A stretch of 40,434 nucleotides of DNA from Ferruginibacter sp. (GTDB lineage Bacteria > Bacteroidota > Bacteroidia > Chitinophagales > Chitinophagaceae). Position 1 is the first letter of the stretch, and each line of letters opens with the position of its first letter. The notes under the pieces are model-generated. The model had not been told where the DNA came from. It saw nothing but the letters and a program-made list of their open reading frames with translations, and searched no databases. The DNA lies in the NCBI GenBank assembly GCA_025362235.1, contig JANYGZ010000056.1, positions 1 through 40,434 on the forward strand. Direction: 5' to 3'. Shown here one piece after another: positions 16,211 to 24,433 of the stretch. The position numbers and the translations under genes were made by a program.

Positions 16211-17470
16211 ATGCCGTATTTATTTACATCAGAGTCCGTAAGTGAAGGACATCCGGATAAAATAGCTGACCAGATAAGTGATGCTTTAATTGATAACTTT
16301 TTAGCATTTGACCCTAATAGTAAAGTGGCGTGCGAAACATTGGTAACTACCGGACAGGTTGTTTTGGCCGGGGAAGTTAAAAGCAACGCCTACCTTGATG
16401 TACAGGAAATTGCACGTGGTGTTATCCGCAAAATTGGTTATACCAAAAGTGAATATATGTTTGAAGCAAATTCATGTGGTATTATATCTGCCATTCATGA
16501 ACAGTCTGCAGATATTAACCAAGGGGTAGACAGGAAGAAAAAAGAAGAACAGGGAGCTGGTGACCAGGGCATGATGTTTGGTTACGCAACCAACGAAACG
16601 GCAAATTATATGCCACTTGCATTAGATATTGCCCACTATATTTTATTGGAACTGGCAGCAGTGCGCAGGGAAAATAAAGAAATTAAATATTTACGGCCCG
16701 ATGCGAAAAGCCAGGTGACATTAGAATATGATGACAATAATAAACCTGTTCGTATTGATGCAATTGTGGTTTCAACACAGCATGATGATTTTGGAAAGGA
16801 TGAAACTATGCTGGCAAAAATTAAAAAAGACATCATCAATATTGTTATTCCAAGAGTAAGGGCTAAGTATGCTAAATACGATCATCTTTTTACTAATAAA
16901 ATTAAATACCACATTAACCCAACCGGCAAGTTTGTAATTGGCGGGCCGCATGGAGATACAGGTTTAACAGGCCGTAAAATAATTGTTGATACCTATGGTG
17001 GTAAAGGTGCTCATGGTGGTGGTGCTTTTAGCGGTAAAGATCCTAGTAAGGTTGACAGAAGCGCAGCTTATGCAACAAGGCATATTGCAAAAAATTTAGT
17101 AGCCGCCGGCTTGTGCGATGAAATATTGGTGCAGGTTAGTTATGCAATTGGAGTTGCGCAACCAACAAGCATCAATGTAGTTACGTACGGTACAGCTAAA
17201 GTAAATTTAACTGATGGTGAAATAGCTAAAAAGATTATGGATATGTCCTGCTTTGATATGCGTCCTTATTTTATTGAGCAACGTTTAAAATTGCGTAATC
17301 CAATTTATAGTGAAACTGCGGCCTATGGCCACATGGGGCGTAAAAGTGAAGTGGTTGAAAAAATATTTACTTCTCCTTACGGAAAATCTATTAAAAAGAA
17401 AGTAGAGTTATTTACATGGGAAAAACTGGATGCAGTTAAAGATGTAAAGAAAGTTTTTGGCTTAAAATAA
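16211..17470 (+). CDS. metK: S-adenosylmethionine synthase
   Basis: Makes S-adenosylmethionine from methionine and ATP, supplying methyl donors, including for the rRNA methyltransferase gene next door. The 419 residues are slightly longer than the E. coli enzyme (about 384), as is usual in Bacteroidota. Motifs are [20 protein letters not shown] (7-26), the hexapeptide [15 protein letters not shown] near residue 117, and the phosphate-binding [22 protein letters not shown] near 271. [20 protein letters not shown] is also typical. It has its own promoter and a strong intrinsic terminator downstream, so it is likely monocistronic. Confidence 0.97.
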   Translation: MPYLFTSESVSEGHPDKIADQISDALIDNFLAFDPNSKVACETLVTTGQVVLAGEVKSNAYLDVQEIARGVIRKIGYTKSEYMFEANSCGIISAIHEQSADINQGVDRKKKEEQGAGDQGMMFGYATNETANYMPLALDIAHYILLELAAVRRENKEIKYLRPDAKSQVTLEYDDNNKPVRIDAIVVSTQHDDFGKDETMLAKIKKDIINIVIPRVRAKYAKYDHLFTNKIKYHINPTGKFVIGGPHGDTGLTGRKIIVDTYGGKGAHGGGAFSGKDPSKVDRSAAYATRHIAKNLVAAGLCDEILVQVSYAIGVAQPTSINVVTYGTAKVNLTDGEIAKKIMDMSCFDMRPYFIEQRLKLRNPIYSETAAYGHMGRKSEVVEKIFTSPYGKSIKKKVELFTWEKLDAVKDVKKVFGLK

Positions 17471-17507
17471 AATTACTACAATCCATTTTTACAAATGTTT
17501 TTGACAG

Positions 17508-17538
17508 ACCATAAGTTTGAAAAAGCTTATGGTTTTTT
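17508..17538 (+). terminator. Intrinsic terminator of metK
   Basis: ACCATAAG (17508-17515) pairs with CTTATGGT (17526-17533) across a 10-base loop, followed directly by a run of six T (17533-17538). It lies 38 bases after the metK stop. Confidence 0.85.
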
Positions 17539-17556
17539 ATTAGTACCAATAACACT

Positions 17557-17564
17557 TAATTTTG
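17557..17564 (+). promoter_or_regulatory. -7 promoter element of rlmB
   Basis: TAATTTTG matches TAnnTTTG and ends 4 bases before the GTG start of rlmB. Transcription would begin at or within a few bases of the start codon, suggesting a leaderless or nearly leaderless message. No convincing -33 TTTG is visible at the right distance. Confidence 0.5.
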
Positions 17565-17568
17565 CACA

Positions 17569-18336
17569 GTGAAAAATTTCAGACAGCAACAACATCGTCC
17601 TAAAAAAAACTCTTTGGTTATTGGCCGTGAAGCGGTTATGGATGCCATGAAATCTGGTAAGCAGTTGGAAAGAATTTACCTGCAAACCACCATACATGGG
17701 CCTGTAATTGATGAAATACGTTTACTGGCTGAGCAGCATCTTGTACCCATCAATAAAGTTCCGGTAGAAAAGCTGAACAGCTTTAACATCAGTAACCATG
17801 AGGGTTGCGTGGCGATGATCAGCAAAATTCAGTATCAAAACCTGCAGGACCTTATTTCATTTATTGTAGAAAAAGGAGAAGTACCACTATTCCTTATTTT
17901 AGATGGCATAACTGATATAAGAAATATAGGTGCTATTGCAAGAAGTGCTTTTTGTTTTGGTGTTAATGGAATTATTATTCCTGAAAAAGGAGTTGGGGCA
18001 TTAAATGAAGACGCCATTTTAACTTCTGCAGGGGCATTGGAAAAAATGGCCGTGTGCCGGGTAAACAGCTTAATGAAAACTGTAGATGAATTACACCTGA
18101 ATGGTATTAAGGTGTATGCCAGTGAAATGACCGCTACCAAAAAAGTATTTGAGCTTGTACTAAATGAACCCTGCGCTATTGTAATGGGAGGAGAGGAACA
18201 TGGAGTTTATCAGCCATTGCTAAAAATTTGTGATGATCAGTTTCAAATACCCATGGTTACCGATTTTGATTCTTTAAATGTATCTGTAGCGACCGGTATT
18301 ATTTTGTATGAAGTGATGAAGCAAAGAAGTATATAA
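17569..18336 (+). CDS. rlmB: 23S rRNA 2'-O-ribose methyltransferase, TrmH/SpoU family (RlmB-like)
   Basis: A 255-residue SPOUT-class RNA methyltransferase. An N-terminal substrate-binding region (about residues 14-90, SLVIGREAVMDAMKSGKQLERIYL onward) precedes the knotted catalytic domain. Motif 1 is DIRNIGAIARSAFCFGVNGIII near 117, motif 2 CAIVMGGEEHGVYQPLL near 203, and motif 3 DSLNVSVATGIILYE near 235. The two-domain arrangement is that of RlmB, which methylates G2251 of 23S rRNA, although other SpoU proteins share it. The start is GTG at 17569; the next ATG (17638) would remove the beginning of the first domain. Confidence 0.87.
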   Translation: MKNFRQQQHRPKKNSLVIGREAVMDAMKSGKQLERIYLQTTIHGPVIDEIRLLAEQHLVPINKVPVEKLNSFNISNHEGCVAMISKIQYQNLQDLISFIVEKGEVPLFLILDGITDIRNIGAIARSAFCFGVNGIIIPEKGVGALNEDAILTSAGALEKMAVCRVNSLMKTVDELHLNGIKVYASEMTATKKVFELVLNEPCAIVMGGEEHGVYQPLLKICDDQFQIPMVTDFDSLNVSVATGIILYEVMKQRSI

Positions 18337-18353
18337 AAATCAGACTAAACTGT

Positions 18354-19085
18354 TTATTCAAAGTAAGACCCATCCTCAGTTTTAACAGATGAAGAAACAT
18401 TTGTTTCTATAGTTTTTATTTCATCTGCTGTAAAATAGCGCCATTTACCAACAGGTAAATTCGCCAGTGTGATATTCATTATACGTACCCTTTTTAATGT
18501 AGATACATTATAACCAAGTACTTGGCACATTCGCCTTATCTGCCTGTTAAGGCCCTGTACTAAAATTATCCGAAAGCGGTTTTTACCTTCCTGTTTTACA
18601 ACACATTTTTTTGTGATGGTGTCTAAAATCCTAACACCATTACTCATTTTATTAATAAAGTCATTGCTAATGGGCCTATCAACTGTAACAATATATTCCT
18701 TTTCATGATTGTTGCCGGCACGCAAAATTTTATTTACGATATCTCCGTCATTGGTTAAAAATATCAGGCCTTCAGAAGGCTTATCTAACCTGCCAACCGG
18801 GAATATCCTGCTTTTGTAATTGATAAAAGAAATTATATTGTCTTTGTCTTTAAGATCAGTAGTACACGTAATACCAACCGGTTTATTAAAAAGCATGTAA
18901 ACAATTTTATCTTTTTTCTTAATTGGCTCTCCGTCTATTTCCACCACATCGCCTTGTTCAACCCTGTTGCCTTTAATAGCTATATTGTCATTAATGGTAA
19001 CTCTTCCCTGTTCAATATACTTATCAGCTTCCCTTCTTGAGCAGAAACCTGTTTCACTAATGTATTTGTTAAGGCTTTTATCCAT
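18354..19085 (-). CDS. rluF: 23S rRNA pseudouridine synthase, RsuA/RluF type
   Basis: Isomerises uridine to pseudouridine in 23S rRNA. The 243 residues comprise an N-terminal S4 RNA-binding domain (about 1-55: LNKYISETGFCSRREADKYI, then GRVTINDN) and an RsuA-type catalytic domain. The catalytic aspartate is D101 in FPVGRLDKPSEGLIFLTNDGD. The KEYIVTV and LVQGLNRQIRRMCQVLGYNV segments are typical of the RluF branch, which modifies U2604 in E. coli; RluB or RluE cannot be completely excluded. It faces rlmB, convergently, with only 17 bases between the stops. Confidence 0.87.
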   Translation of the reverse strand: MDKSLNKYISETGFCSRREADKYIEQGRVTINDNIAIKGNRVEQGDVVEIDGEPIKKKDKIVYMLFNKPVGITCTTDLKDKDNIISFINYKSRIFPVGRLDKPSEGLIFLTNDGDIVNKILRAGNNHEKEYIVTVDRPISNDFINKMSNGVRILDTITKKCVVKQEGKNRFRIILVQGLNRQIRRMCQVLGYNVSTLKRVRIMNITLANLPVGKWRYFTADEIKTIETNVSSSVKTEDGSYFE

Positions 19086-19269
19086 TTAATTATAATAAAA
19101 TAACTCATTAAAGATAGGAACTGATTTTTATTATTGTGAGCCAAAGCATAATTCGGCATAATTTTTTATTACAATAAAACAATTACCAGAGAGATACGTT
19201 TCTTTTGCATAAGATAAATTGACTTTTACATTGTGACCCATCACTCAATTTATATTCCATAATAAATTA

Positions 19270-20112
19270 ATGAAAAAACTACTCTTTTATTTAGCGCTTT
19301 TATTGCCCGGGGGCTTAGTGCATGCTCAAAAGCTACACCTGACAACTTTTGGCGGAATCAGCAATTACCAGGGCGATCTACAGGATAAGAGATTTACTTT
19401 TAAACAAGCTAATGTTGCTGTGGGTATTGGCGTTGCTTACGAACTAACAGACCAATTGTATGTTACAGCTAATTTTAAAATTGGGAAACTTAGTGCGAAT
19501 GATAAAAACTCAAACTTGAACCAGGCTCGCAATTTAAATTTTACAACTTCATTATCTGTTGTTCAAATTAGTCTGGAGTATGATTTTTTGAACCTGAATG
19601 TGCAAAAATTTACACCATATGTGTTTGCAGGTTTGTCTGTTTATCATTTCAATCCTTATACATACGATACCGCTGGTAACAAACAGTACCTTCAACCCTT
19701 GAGTACAGAGGGTCAGGGCTTTTATAATAATAATAAAAAATATAGCCTCACTCAAATTGCTATACCTTTTGGAGGCGGCATTAAATATGCTTTGACTGAT
19801 AATCTAAGAATAGGCGCCGAAATTGGGCTAAGCAAATTATTTACCGATTATCTTGATGATGTAAGCAATACTTATGTTGATGAAGGGTTGTTATTAGCCA
19901 ATAGAGGCCCGGTTGCTGTAGAGCTTGCTTACAGGGGAGAAGAAATAAACCCTGCTGCCACTTATCCCGCTGGTGGAACTGGAAGGGGAAACCCCTCTGG
20001 TAAAGATTGGTACTATTTTGCAGGAGTGACTTTAAGTTTTCGCCTTGGCGGCGACAACAGTACTGGAAATAGAGGAAAAAATAAAAGTGCCTGCCCTGTA
20101 AACGTTTATTAA
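19270..20112 (+). CDS. Outer-membrane beta-barrel protein (DUF6089-like)
   Basis: A 280-residue exported protein with a classical signal peptide, cleaved probably after VHA at residue 19 (VHA-QK). The mature part consists of alternating-residue beta strands: LHLTTFGGISNYQGDLQD, VAVGIGVAYELTDQLYVTANFKIGKL, VQISLEYDFL, FTPYVFAGLSVYHFNPY, GGGIKYALTDNLRIGAEIGLSKLF and a C-terminal YYFAGVTLSFRLG strand. The SNYQGDL start is typical of the DUF6089/porin-like barrels that are common in Chitinophagaceae. Role (structure or small-molecule diffusion) is unknown. It seems to be transcribed alone. Confidence 0.75.
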   Translation: MKKLLFYLALLLPGGLVHAQKLHLTTFGGISNYQGDLQDKRFTFKQANVAVGIGVAYELTDQLYVTANFKIGKLSANDKNSNLNQARNLNFTTSLSVVQISLEYDFLNLNVQKFTPYVFAGLSVYHFNPYTYDTAGNKQYLQPLSTEGQGFYNNNKKYSLTQIAIPFGGGIKYALTDNLRIGAEIGLSKLFTDYLDDVSNTYVDEGLLLANRGPVAVELAYRGEEINPAATYPAGGTGRGNPSGKDWYYFAGVTLSFRLGGDNSTGNRGKNKSACPVNVY

Positions 20113-20186
20113 CCTCTTTTAATACTATCGCATAAAAACTATTCTACGGATTTAGTGTTTTACTTTTACATTGAAACCGAAAAAGA

Positions 20187-22025
20187 ATGGCATATAAAAG
20201 TTTAGAAGCATGTTTATTATATCTGGAAACTAAGGGGCAATTAGTTCGTATAAAAGAAGAAGTAGACCCTTGGCTTGAAATGGCGACCATTCATTTAAGG
20301 ATACATGAAGCAGGGGGTCCGGCAATATTATTCGAAAATGTAAAAGGGAGTAAATTCAGGGCCGCTTCAAATATTTTTGGAACACTCGAACGGAGTAAAT
20401 TTATTTTTAGAGATACACTGCCCCTGGTACAGCAGTTGATTGAATTAAAAAATGATCCGGTAAAGGCTATCAAAAATCCCATTAAAAATTTTACTGCAGG
20501 AGTTGCTGCCTTAAAGGCATTGCCCTTAAAAAACCCTGCAGCTAAGCCGGTATTGTTTCAACAAATACAAATTGAGGAAATCCCACAGATCCAGCACTGG
20601 CCAATGGATGGAGGGGCTTTTGTTACATTACCACAGGTATATACAGAAGATATCGACCAACCTGGTATAATGAATGCCAACCTTGGTATGTACCGCATAC
20701 AGCTTTCGGGAAATGAGTATGAATTAAATAAAGAAATTGGCTTGCATTACCAGTTGCACCGTGGTATTGGTGTTCATCAAACCAAAGCCAATAATAAAGG
20801 ACAGCCTTTAAAAGTAAGTGTATTTGCAGGAGGGCCGCCAGCCCACAGTGTAGCAGCAGTAATGCCTTTGCCAGAAGGCATCAGCGAAATGACTTTTGCA
20901 GGAGTATTAGGAGGAAGAAGATTTCGTTACACTTATGTTGATGGATTTTGCATAAGCACTGATGCAGATTTTGTTATAACCGGAGAAGTATATCCTGGAG
21001 AAAATAAACCAGAAGGCCCATTTGGAGATCATCTTGGGTATTATAGTTTACGGCATTCTTTTCCTTTAATGAAAGTGCATAAAGTATTTGCAAAAAAAAA
21101 TGCTATCTGGCCATTTACAGTAGTTGGCCGCCCGCCACAGGAAGATACCAGTTTTGGCCAATTGATACACGAAATAACCGGCAGTGCTTTACAGGCAGAA
21201 ATACCAGGTTTAAAAGAAGTACATGCAGTTGATGCTGCCGGCGTACACCCGTTATTGTTAGTCATAGGCAGCGAGAGGTACACACCGTATACACCCACCA
21301 AACAACCTGCGGAAATATTAACTATTGCAAATCATATTTTAGGCACGGGCCAATTAAGCCTTGCCAAGTTTTTGTTTATTACTGCAGATGACAGCAATAA
21401 GCTTGGAACCAATAATATCCAGGTATATTTTGAGTATATTTTGCAACGTATACAACTTACACGGGATATTCATTTTTACACCAACACAACTATTGATACA
21501 TTAGATTATTCTGGCACATCTTTAAATACAGGTAGCAAAGTGGTAATAGCTGCCTATGGCGGCACTATAAGAACATTAATCACAGAAGTACCGGATTGTT
21601 TAAAAGAGTTGCAGGGTTTTGAAAATGCAGCATTAGTAATGCCAGGTGTAATTGCTTTGCAGGCAAAATCATTTGTAAGTTATGAGATAGCAGAAAAGGA
21701 AATAGAAACTTTAAACCTGCAATTAAAAAGTAGAACAGATCAATTGCAAAGTGTTCCTTTATTAATTGTTTGTGACGACAGTAATTTTGTAAGCAGCAAT
21801 CTTAATAATTTTTTATGGGTTACATTTACCCGGTGCAACCCGTCACACGATATTCATGGTATATACAGCTTTATCCTCAATAAACATTGGGGATGCAATG
21901 GTTCATTGGTATTTGATGCAAGAATAAAACCACACCATGCTCCACCAGTTGAAAAAGATGCTGCCACAGAAAAAAAGATTGAAAGGCTGTTTAATAAAGG
22001 AGGAAGTTTGTATGGGATTTTATAA
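20187..22025 (+). CDS. UbiD-family (de)carboxylase, prenylated-FMN dependent
   Basis: A 612-residue UbiD-type enzyme that removes a carboxyl group from an unsaturated or aromatic acid using prenylated FMN. The cofactor region shows NANLGMYRIQL (163-173), LHRGIGVH (190-197) and SVFAGGPPAHSVAA (211-224). The catalytic acid segment is EGPFGDHLGYYS at 276-287, with the second acid as Asp, as in E. coli UbiD. The length is that of the long Bacteroidota form, about 120 residues beyond E. coli UbiD. Because Bacteroidota make menaquinone rather than ubiquinone, a role in the futalosine route (MqnL-like) is possible; no mqn or ubiX gene is in the window to support it. TraB-type lipoprotein follows after 50 bases. 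Confidence 0.85.
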   Translation: MAYKSLEACLLYLETKGQLVRIKEEVDPWLEMATIHLRIHEAGGPAILFENVKGSKFRAASNIFGTLERSKFIFRDTLPLVQQLIELKNDPVKAIKNPIKNFTAGVAALKALPLKNPAAKPVLFQQIQIEEIPQIQHWPMDGGAFVTLPQVYTEDIDQPGIMNANLGMYRIQLSGNEYELNKEIGLHYQLHRGIGVHQTKANNKGQPLKVSVFAGGPPAHSVAAVMPLPEGISEMTFAGVLGGRRFRYTYVDGFCISTDADFVITGEVYPGENKPEGPFGDHLGYYSLRHSFPLMKVHKVFAKKNAIWPFTVVGRPPQEDTSFGQLIHEITGSALQAEIPGLKEVHAVDAAGVHPLLLVIGSERYTPYTPTKQPAEILTIANHILGTGQLSLAKFLFITADDSNKLGTNNIQVYFEYILQRIQLTRDIHFYTNTTIDTLDYSGTSLNTGSKVVIAAYGGTIRTLITEVPDCLKELQGFENAALVMPGVIALQAKSFVSYEIAEKEIETLNLQLKSRTDQLQSVPLLIVCDDSNFVSSNLNNFLWVTFTRCNPSHDIHGIYSFILNKHWGCNGSLVFDARIKPHHAPPVEKDAATEKKIERLFNKGGSLYGIL

Positions 22026-22075
22026 ATTTTTTAGTACGGCTTTTAACTATAATATTATCTTCCAAATAGAAGTTC

Positions 22076-22966
22076 ATGAAAATATTAAAACTGGTTTTTA
22101 CTGCCTTAATTTTTTGCTCCTGTAATGCACAAACAAAACAGCCGGCATTAGTCATTAATAAAAATGATAACAGCCTGCTTTGGGAAATTAGTGGAAATGG
22201 CCTGCAGAAACCATCTTACCTGTTTGGTACTTTTCATTTAATGTGTAAAAATGATATCTTTTTCAGCCCACAGCTAAAAACAGCCCTGCATCTTTCAGAT
22301 AAAGTTTATATGGAAATGGATATGGATGACCCTGCTACTATTTTCGGGGGAATATTACTGATGAATATGAAAGATGATAAAACTTTACAGCAATTATATA
22401 CTCCTCCAGATTATAAAAAAGTAGCAACTTATTTTAAAGACAGCCTTCACACACCGATGTCTCTTATAGAAAAAATGAAACCATTTTTTTTGGAGGCAAT
22501 GCTTTATCCAAAAATGATGCCTTGCAAATCAATCTCCGGAGTAGAAGAAGAATTGATGAAATTAGCAAAGCTGGATAAGAAAGAAATAAAAGGATTGGAG
22601 ACCATCGAATTTCAGGCATCTGTATTTGACAGTATACCGTACGAAGAACAGGCAAAAGAATTATTAAAATCTATTGATAGTATGGCATCTGGTAAAAAAC
22701 TATTTGATACTATGTTGAATGTTTACAAAAGCCAGCAGTTAACTGAAATAGAAAATCTCTTTAATAAAAGTGAACTGGGTTTGGAAGAACACCAGGATAT
22801 TTTATTAGACAATAGAAATAAAAACTGGGTTGGGCAATTAAAGAATATTATGAAAGCAAATGCCGTGTTTATTGCTGTAGGTGCAGGCCACCTGGTAAGT
22901 AAAGCGGGCTTAATTGCTTTGCTACGTAAAGAGGGATATACAGTAAAACCTTTGTTGAATCAGTAA
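22076..22966 (+). CDS. TraB/GumN family lipoprotein
   Basis: A 296-residue exported protein of the TraB/GumN (TIKI-like protease) group. A lipoprotein signal ends at C14 or C16 (LIFCSCNAQ). Conserved family motifs are SYLFGTFHLM near residue 47, where the GTxH histidine is a proposed metal ligand, a glutamate in KVYMEMDMDD near 75, LLDNRNKNWVGQL near 244, and the C-terminal FIAVGAGHLVSKAGLIALLRKEGYTV, which gives the second GxxH. All are present, so metallopeptidase-like activity is possible but unproven for bacterial members. It is 50 bases from the UbiD gene, perhaps in the same transcript. Confidence 0.85.
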   Translation: MKILKLVFTALIFCSCNAQTKQPALVINKNDNSLLWEISGNGLQKPSYLFGTFHLMCKNDIFFSPQLKTALHLSDKVYMEMDMDDPATIFGGILLMNMKDDKTLQQLYTPPDYKKVATYFKDSLHTPMSLIEKMKPFFLEAMLYPKMMPCKSISGVEEELMKLAKLDKKEIKGLETIEFQASVFDSIPYEEQAKELLKSIDSMASGKKLFDTMLNVYKSQQLTEIENLFNKSELGLEEHQDILLDNRNKNWVGQLKNIMKANAVFIAVGAGHLVSKAGLIALLRKEGYTVKPLLNQ

Positions 22967-23003
22967 AATATAAAACGGTTTACGGTTTAATGACGTAGAG
23001 CAT

Positions 23004-23039
23004 TAAAAAAAGTCAGCCTCTAAACGAATCTTGGCTGAC
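23004..23039 (-). terminator. Intrinsic terminator of the DUF4184 gene
   Basis: Read on the minus strand, GTCAGCC (23039-23033) and GGCTGAC (23018-23012) pair across a 14-base loop and are followed by a run of seven U (plus-strand A at 23004-23010). The hairpin begins 1 base after the DUF4184 stop. Confidence 0.8.
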
Positions 23040-23040
23040 G

Positions 23041-23766
23041 TTATAATTTCTGTCGTACCAAATCCGGGGCAATCATCATAGCGATTAAAATGGCGCTAAT
23101 ACTTGTCACAATCAATTGTCCTAAAAAGTTTTCATCTATTCCTAAAGCAATCCGCAGCCCAATAATTCCAGAAGTCATTATCAAAATAGAAACCCAATAT
23201 TTTATATTTATTTGTTGCTTTGTTGAATTAGTTATTGGCAATCGATAAAAGGCAACGGCAAGAAAAAAGCCGCCAAGTAAAGTACTCAAATGTTGAAGTA
23301 TTTTGAAGACTGGTATCTTATTCCCTGCAATATCAAACGTGTCTTGCATTATAGAAAATGCCTGAACAGAATATCCATGAATATGAGTGAAACTATCCCA
23401 AAATAAATGAGAAGCCGCACCCAATAAAGTTGAAATAATAACTACAAAATAATGCTGTTTAAAATACTGATTCCAATTAAAAACTTTGAAAATTTTAAGT
23501 CTTTCACTAAAAAAAATTGGCAGATTGCTGTAGAGTGAATTACGAATGATATTGTGAAATACAAATGCAAATAAAATCCCAATTGGCAAGTCAAAGTAAA
23601 AAAGCCCCGCAATTGTGTGACTGAAATTGCTTTGAATTTTCATTCGAAAAAAATATTCGAAGTCTGGTGTCATGCTTCCAATAATCAGCCCTGTTAATGA
23701 GAATTTCCGCCCTGAATATTTTATCAGAGGTAAAATAATTGCCGGATGTGAAAATGTAAAGGGCAT
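23041..23766 (-). CDS. DUF4184 family membrane protein
   Basis: A 241-residue integral membrane protein with about six hydrophobic segments. Family features are the start MPFTFSHPAIILPL, SLTGLIIGSMTPDFEYFF near 23, FSHTIAGLFYFDLPIGI near 48 and ASHLFWDSFTHIHG near 118. These conserved His, Asp and Trp residues at membrane boundaries resemble the YdjM-like putative membrane metal-dependent hydrolases, but no function is known. The gene is bounded by intrinsic terminators on both sides and is therefore an isolated unit. A near-match to the -7 element (TACTTTTA, minus strand, 23786-23779) precedes the start. Confidence 0.78.
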   Translation of the reverse strand: MPFTFSHPAIILPLIKYSGRKFSLTGLIIGSMTPDFEYFFRMKIQSNFSHTIAGLFYFDLPIGILFAFVFHNIIRNSLYSNLPIFFSERLKIFKVFNWNQYFKQHYFVVIISTLLGAASHLFWDSFTHIHGYSVQAFSIMQDTFDIAGNKIPVFKILQHLSTLLGGFFLAVAFYRLPITNSTKQQINIKYWVSILIMTSGIIGLRIALGIDENFLGQLIVTSISAILIAMMIAPDLVRQKL

Positions 23767-23809
23767 CTCGTCTGAGTCTAAAAGTAATGGCAGTCAATTC
23801 CAATATGTA

Positions 23810-23839
23810 AAAGGCCGCTATTTTGATATAGCGGCCTTT
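23810..23839 (-). terminator. Strong terminator hairpin downstream of ndk
   Basis: AAAGGCCGCTAT (23810-23821) and ATAGCGGCCTTT (23828-23839) form a perfect 12-base stem with a 6-base loop. On the minus strand it lies 16 bases after the ndk stop and ends in UUUU. On the plus strand it would be followed by a T-rich run as well, so it may work in both directions. Confidence 0.8.
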
Positions 23840-23855
23840 CTTAAATTTTTTTTTA

Positions 23856-24272
23856 TTAAAACTGTTCCAATTTACTGAAAAAGAAATCCCCTTCAATTAA
23901 AGCATTTGCATCGCTATCACTGCCATGGATGGCATTTTCGCCAATAGAAGCCGCATATAATTTTCGGATAGTTCCGTCTGCTGCCTGGGCCGGATTGGTA
24001 GCGCCTATCAAGATCCTGAAATCTTCTACAGCATTATTTTTCTCTAATATTGCTGCTGTAATTGGGCCACTGCTCATAAACGTTACCAATTCGCCATAAA
24101 ACGGTCTTTCCCTGTGCACAGCATAAAATTCGCCGACTTTTTCTGCAGAAAGGTGAAGCATTTTTAATGCAACGATCTTAAAACCTGCACTATTTATTTT
24201 TTCTAAAATAGCCCCCGTGTAACCTTTTTTGGTTGCATCGGGTTTAATCATCGTAAATGTCCTGTTACTCAT
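23856..24272 (-). CDS. ndk: Nucleoside diphosphate kinase
   Basis: Balances nucleoside triphosphates by moving the gamma-phosphate between nucleotides through a phosphohistidine. The 138 residues are the normal length for a single-domain NDK. The N-terminus [21 protein letters not shown] is typical, and the active-site histidine is H116 in ENAIHGSDS, the family signature. [15 protein letters not shown] near 57 and [16 protein letters not shown] near 88 form the nucleotide site. A -7 element (TATCTTTG) lies just upstream on the minus strand, and the strong hairpin at 23810-23839 ends the transcript. Confidence 0.97.
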   Translation of the reverse strand: MSNRTFTMIKPDATKKGYTGAILEKINSAGFKIVALKMLHLSAEKVGEFYAVHRERPFYGELVTFMSSGPITAAILEKNNAVEDFRILIGATNPAQAADGTIRKLYAASIGENAIHGSDSDANALIEGDFFFSKLEQF

Positions 24273-24289
24273 AGTATTATTTTGAGGCG

Positions 24290-24297
24290 CAAAGATA
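24290..24297 (-). promoter_or_regulatory. -7 promoter element of ndk
   Basis: On the minus strand the sequence is TATCTTTG, an exact TAnnTTTG match identical to those of metK and pdhA. The ndk ATG (24272) lies 17 bases downstream. No clear -33 TTTG is seen. Confidence 0.6.
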
Positions 24298-24416
24298 ACC
24301 GGTTTTTAGTTGATTGTTTTTAAATAATGCGTTAAAAAAAGATGTTATTATCAAGGTAAAATGCGTTAGCTAAAAGTTAATATGATACAGAATAACCAAA
24401 ACTAAAAACTTTCAAC

Positions 24417-24424
24417 TACTTTTG
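24417..24424 (+). promoter_or_regulatory. -7 promoter element of nrnA
   Basis: TACTTTTG matches TAnnTTTG and ends 9 bases before the ATG at 24434. The in-frame TTG at 24422 lies inside this element, so it cannot be the start codon. Confidence 0.6.
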
Positions 24425-24433
24425 CGCCGCTTT

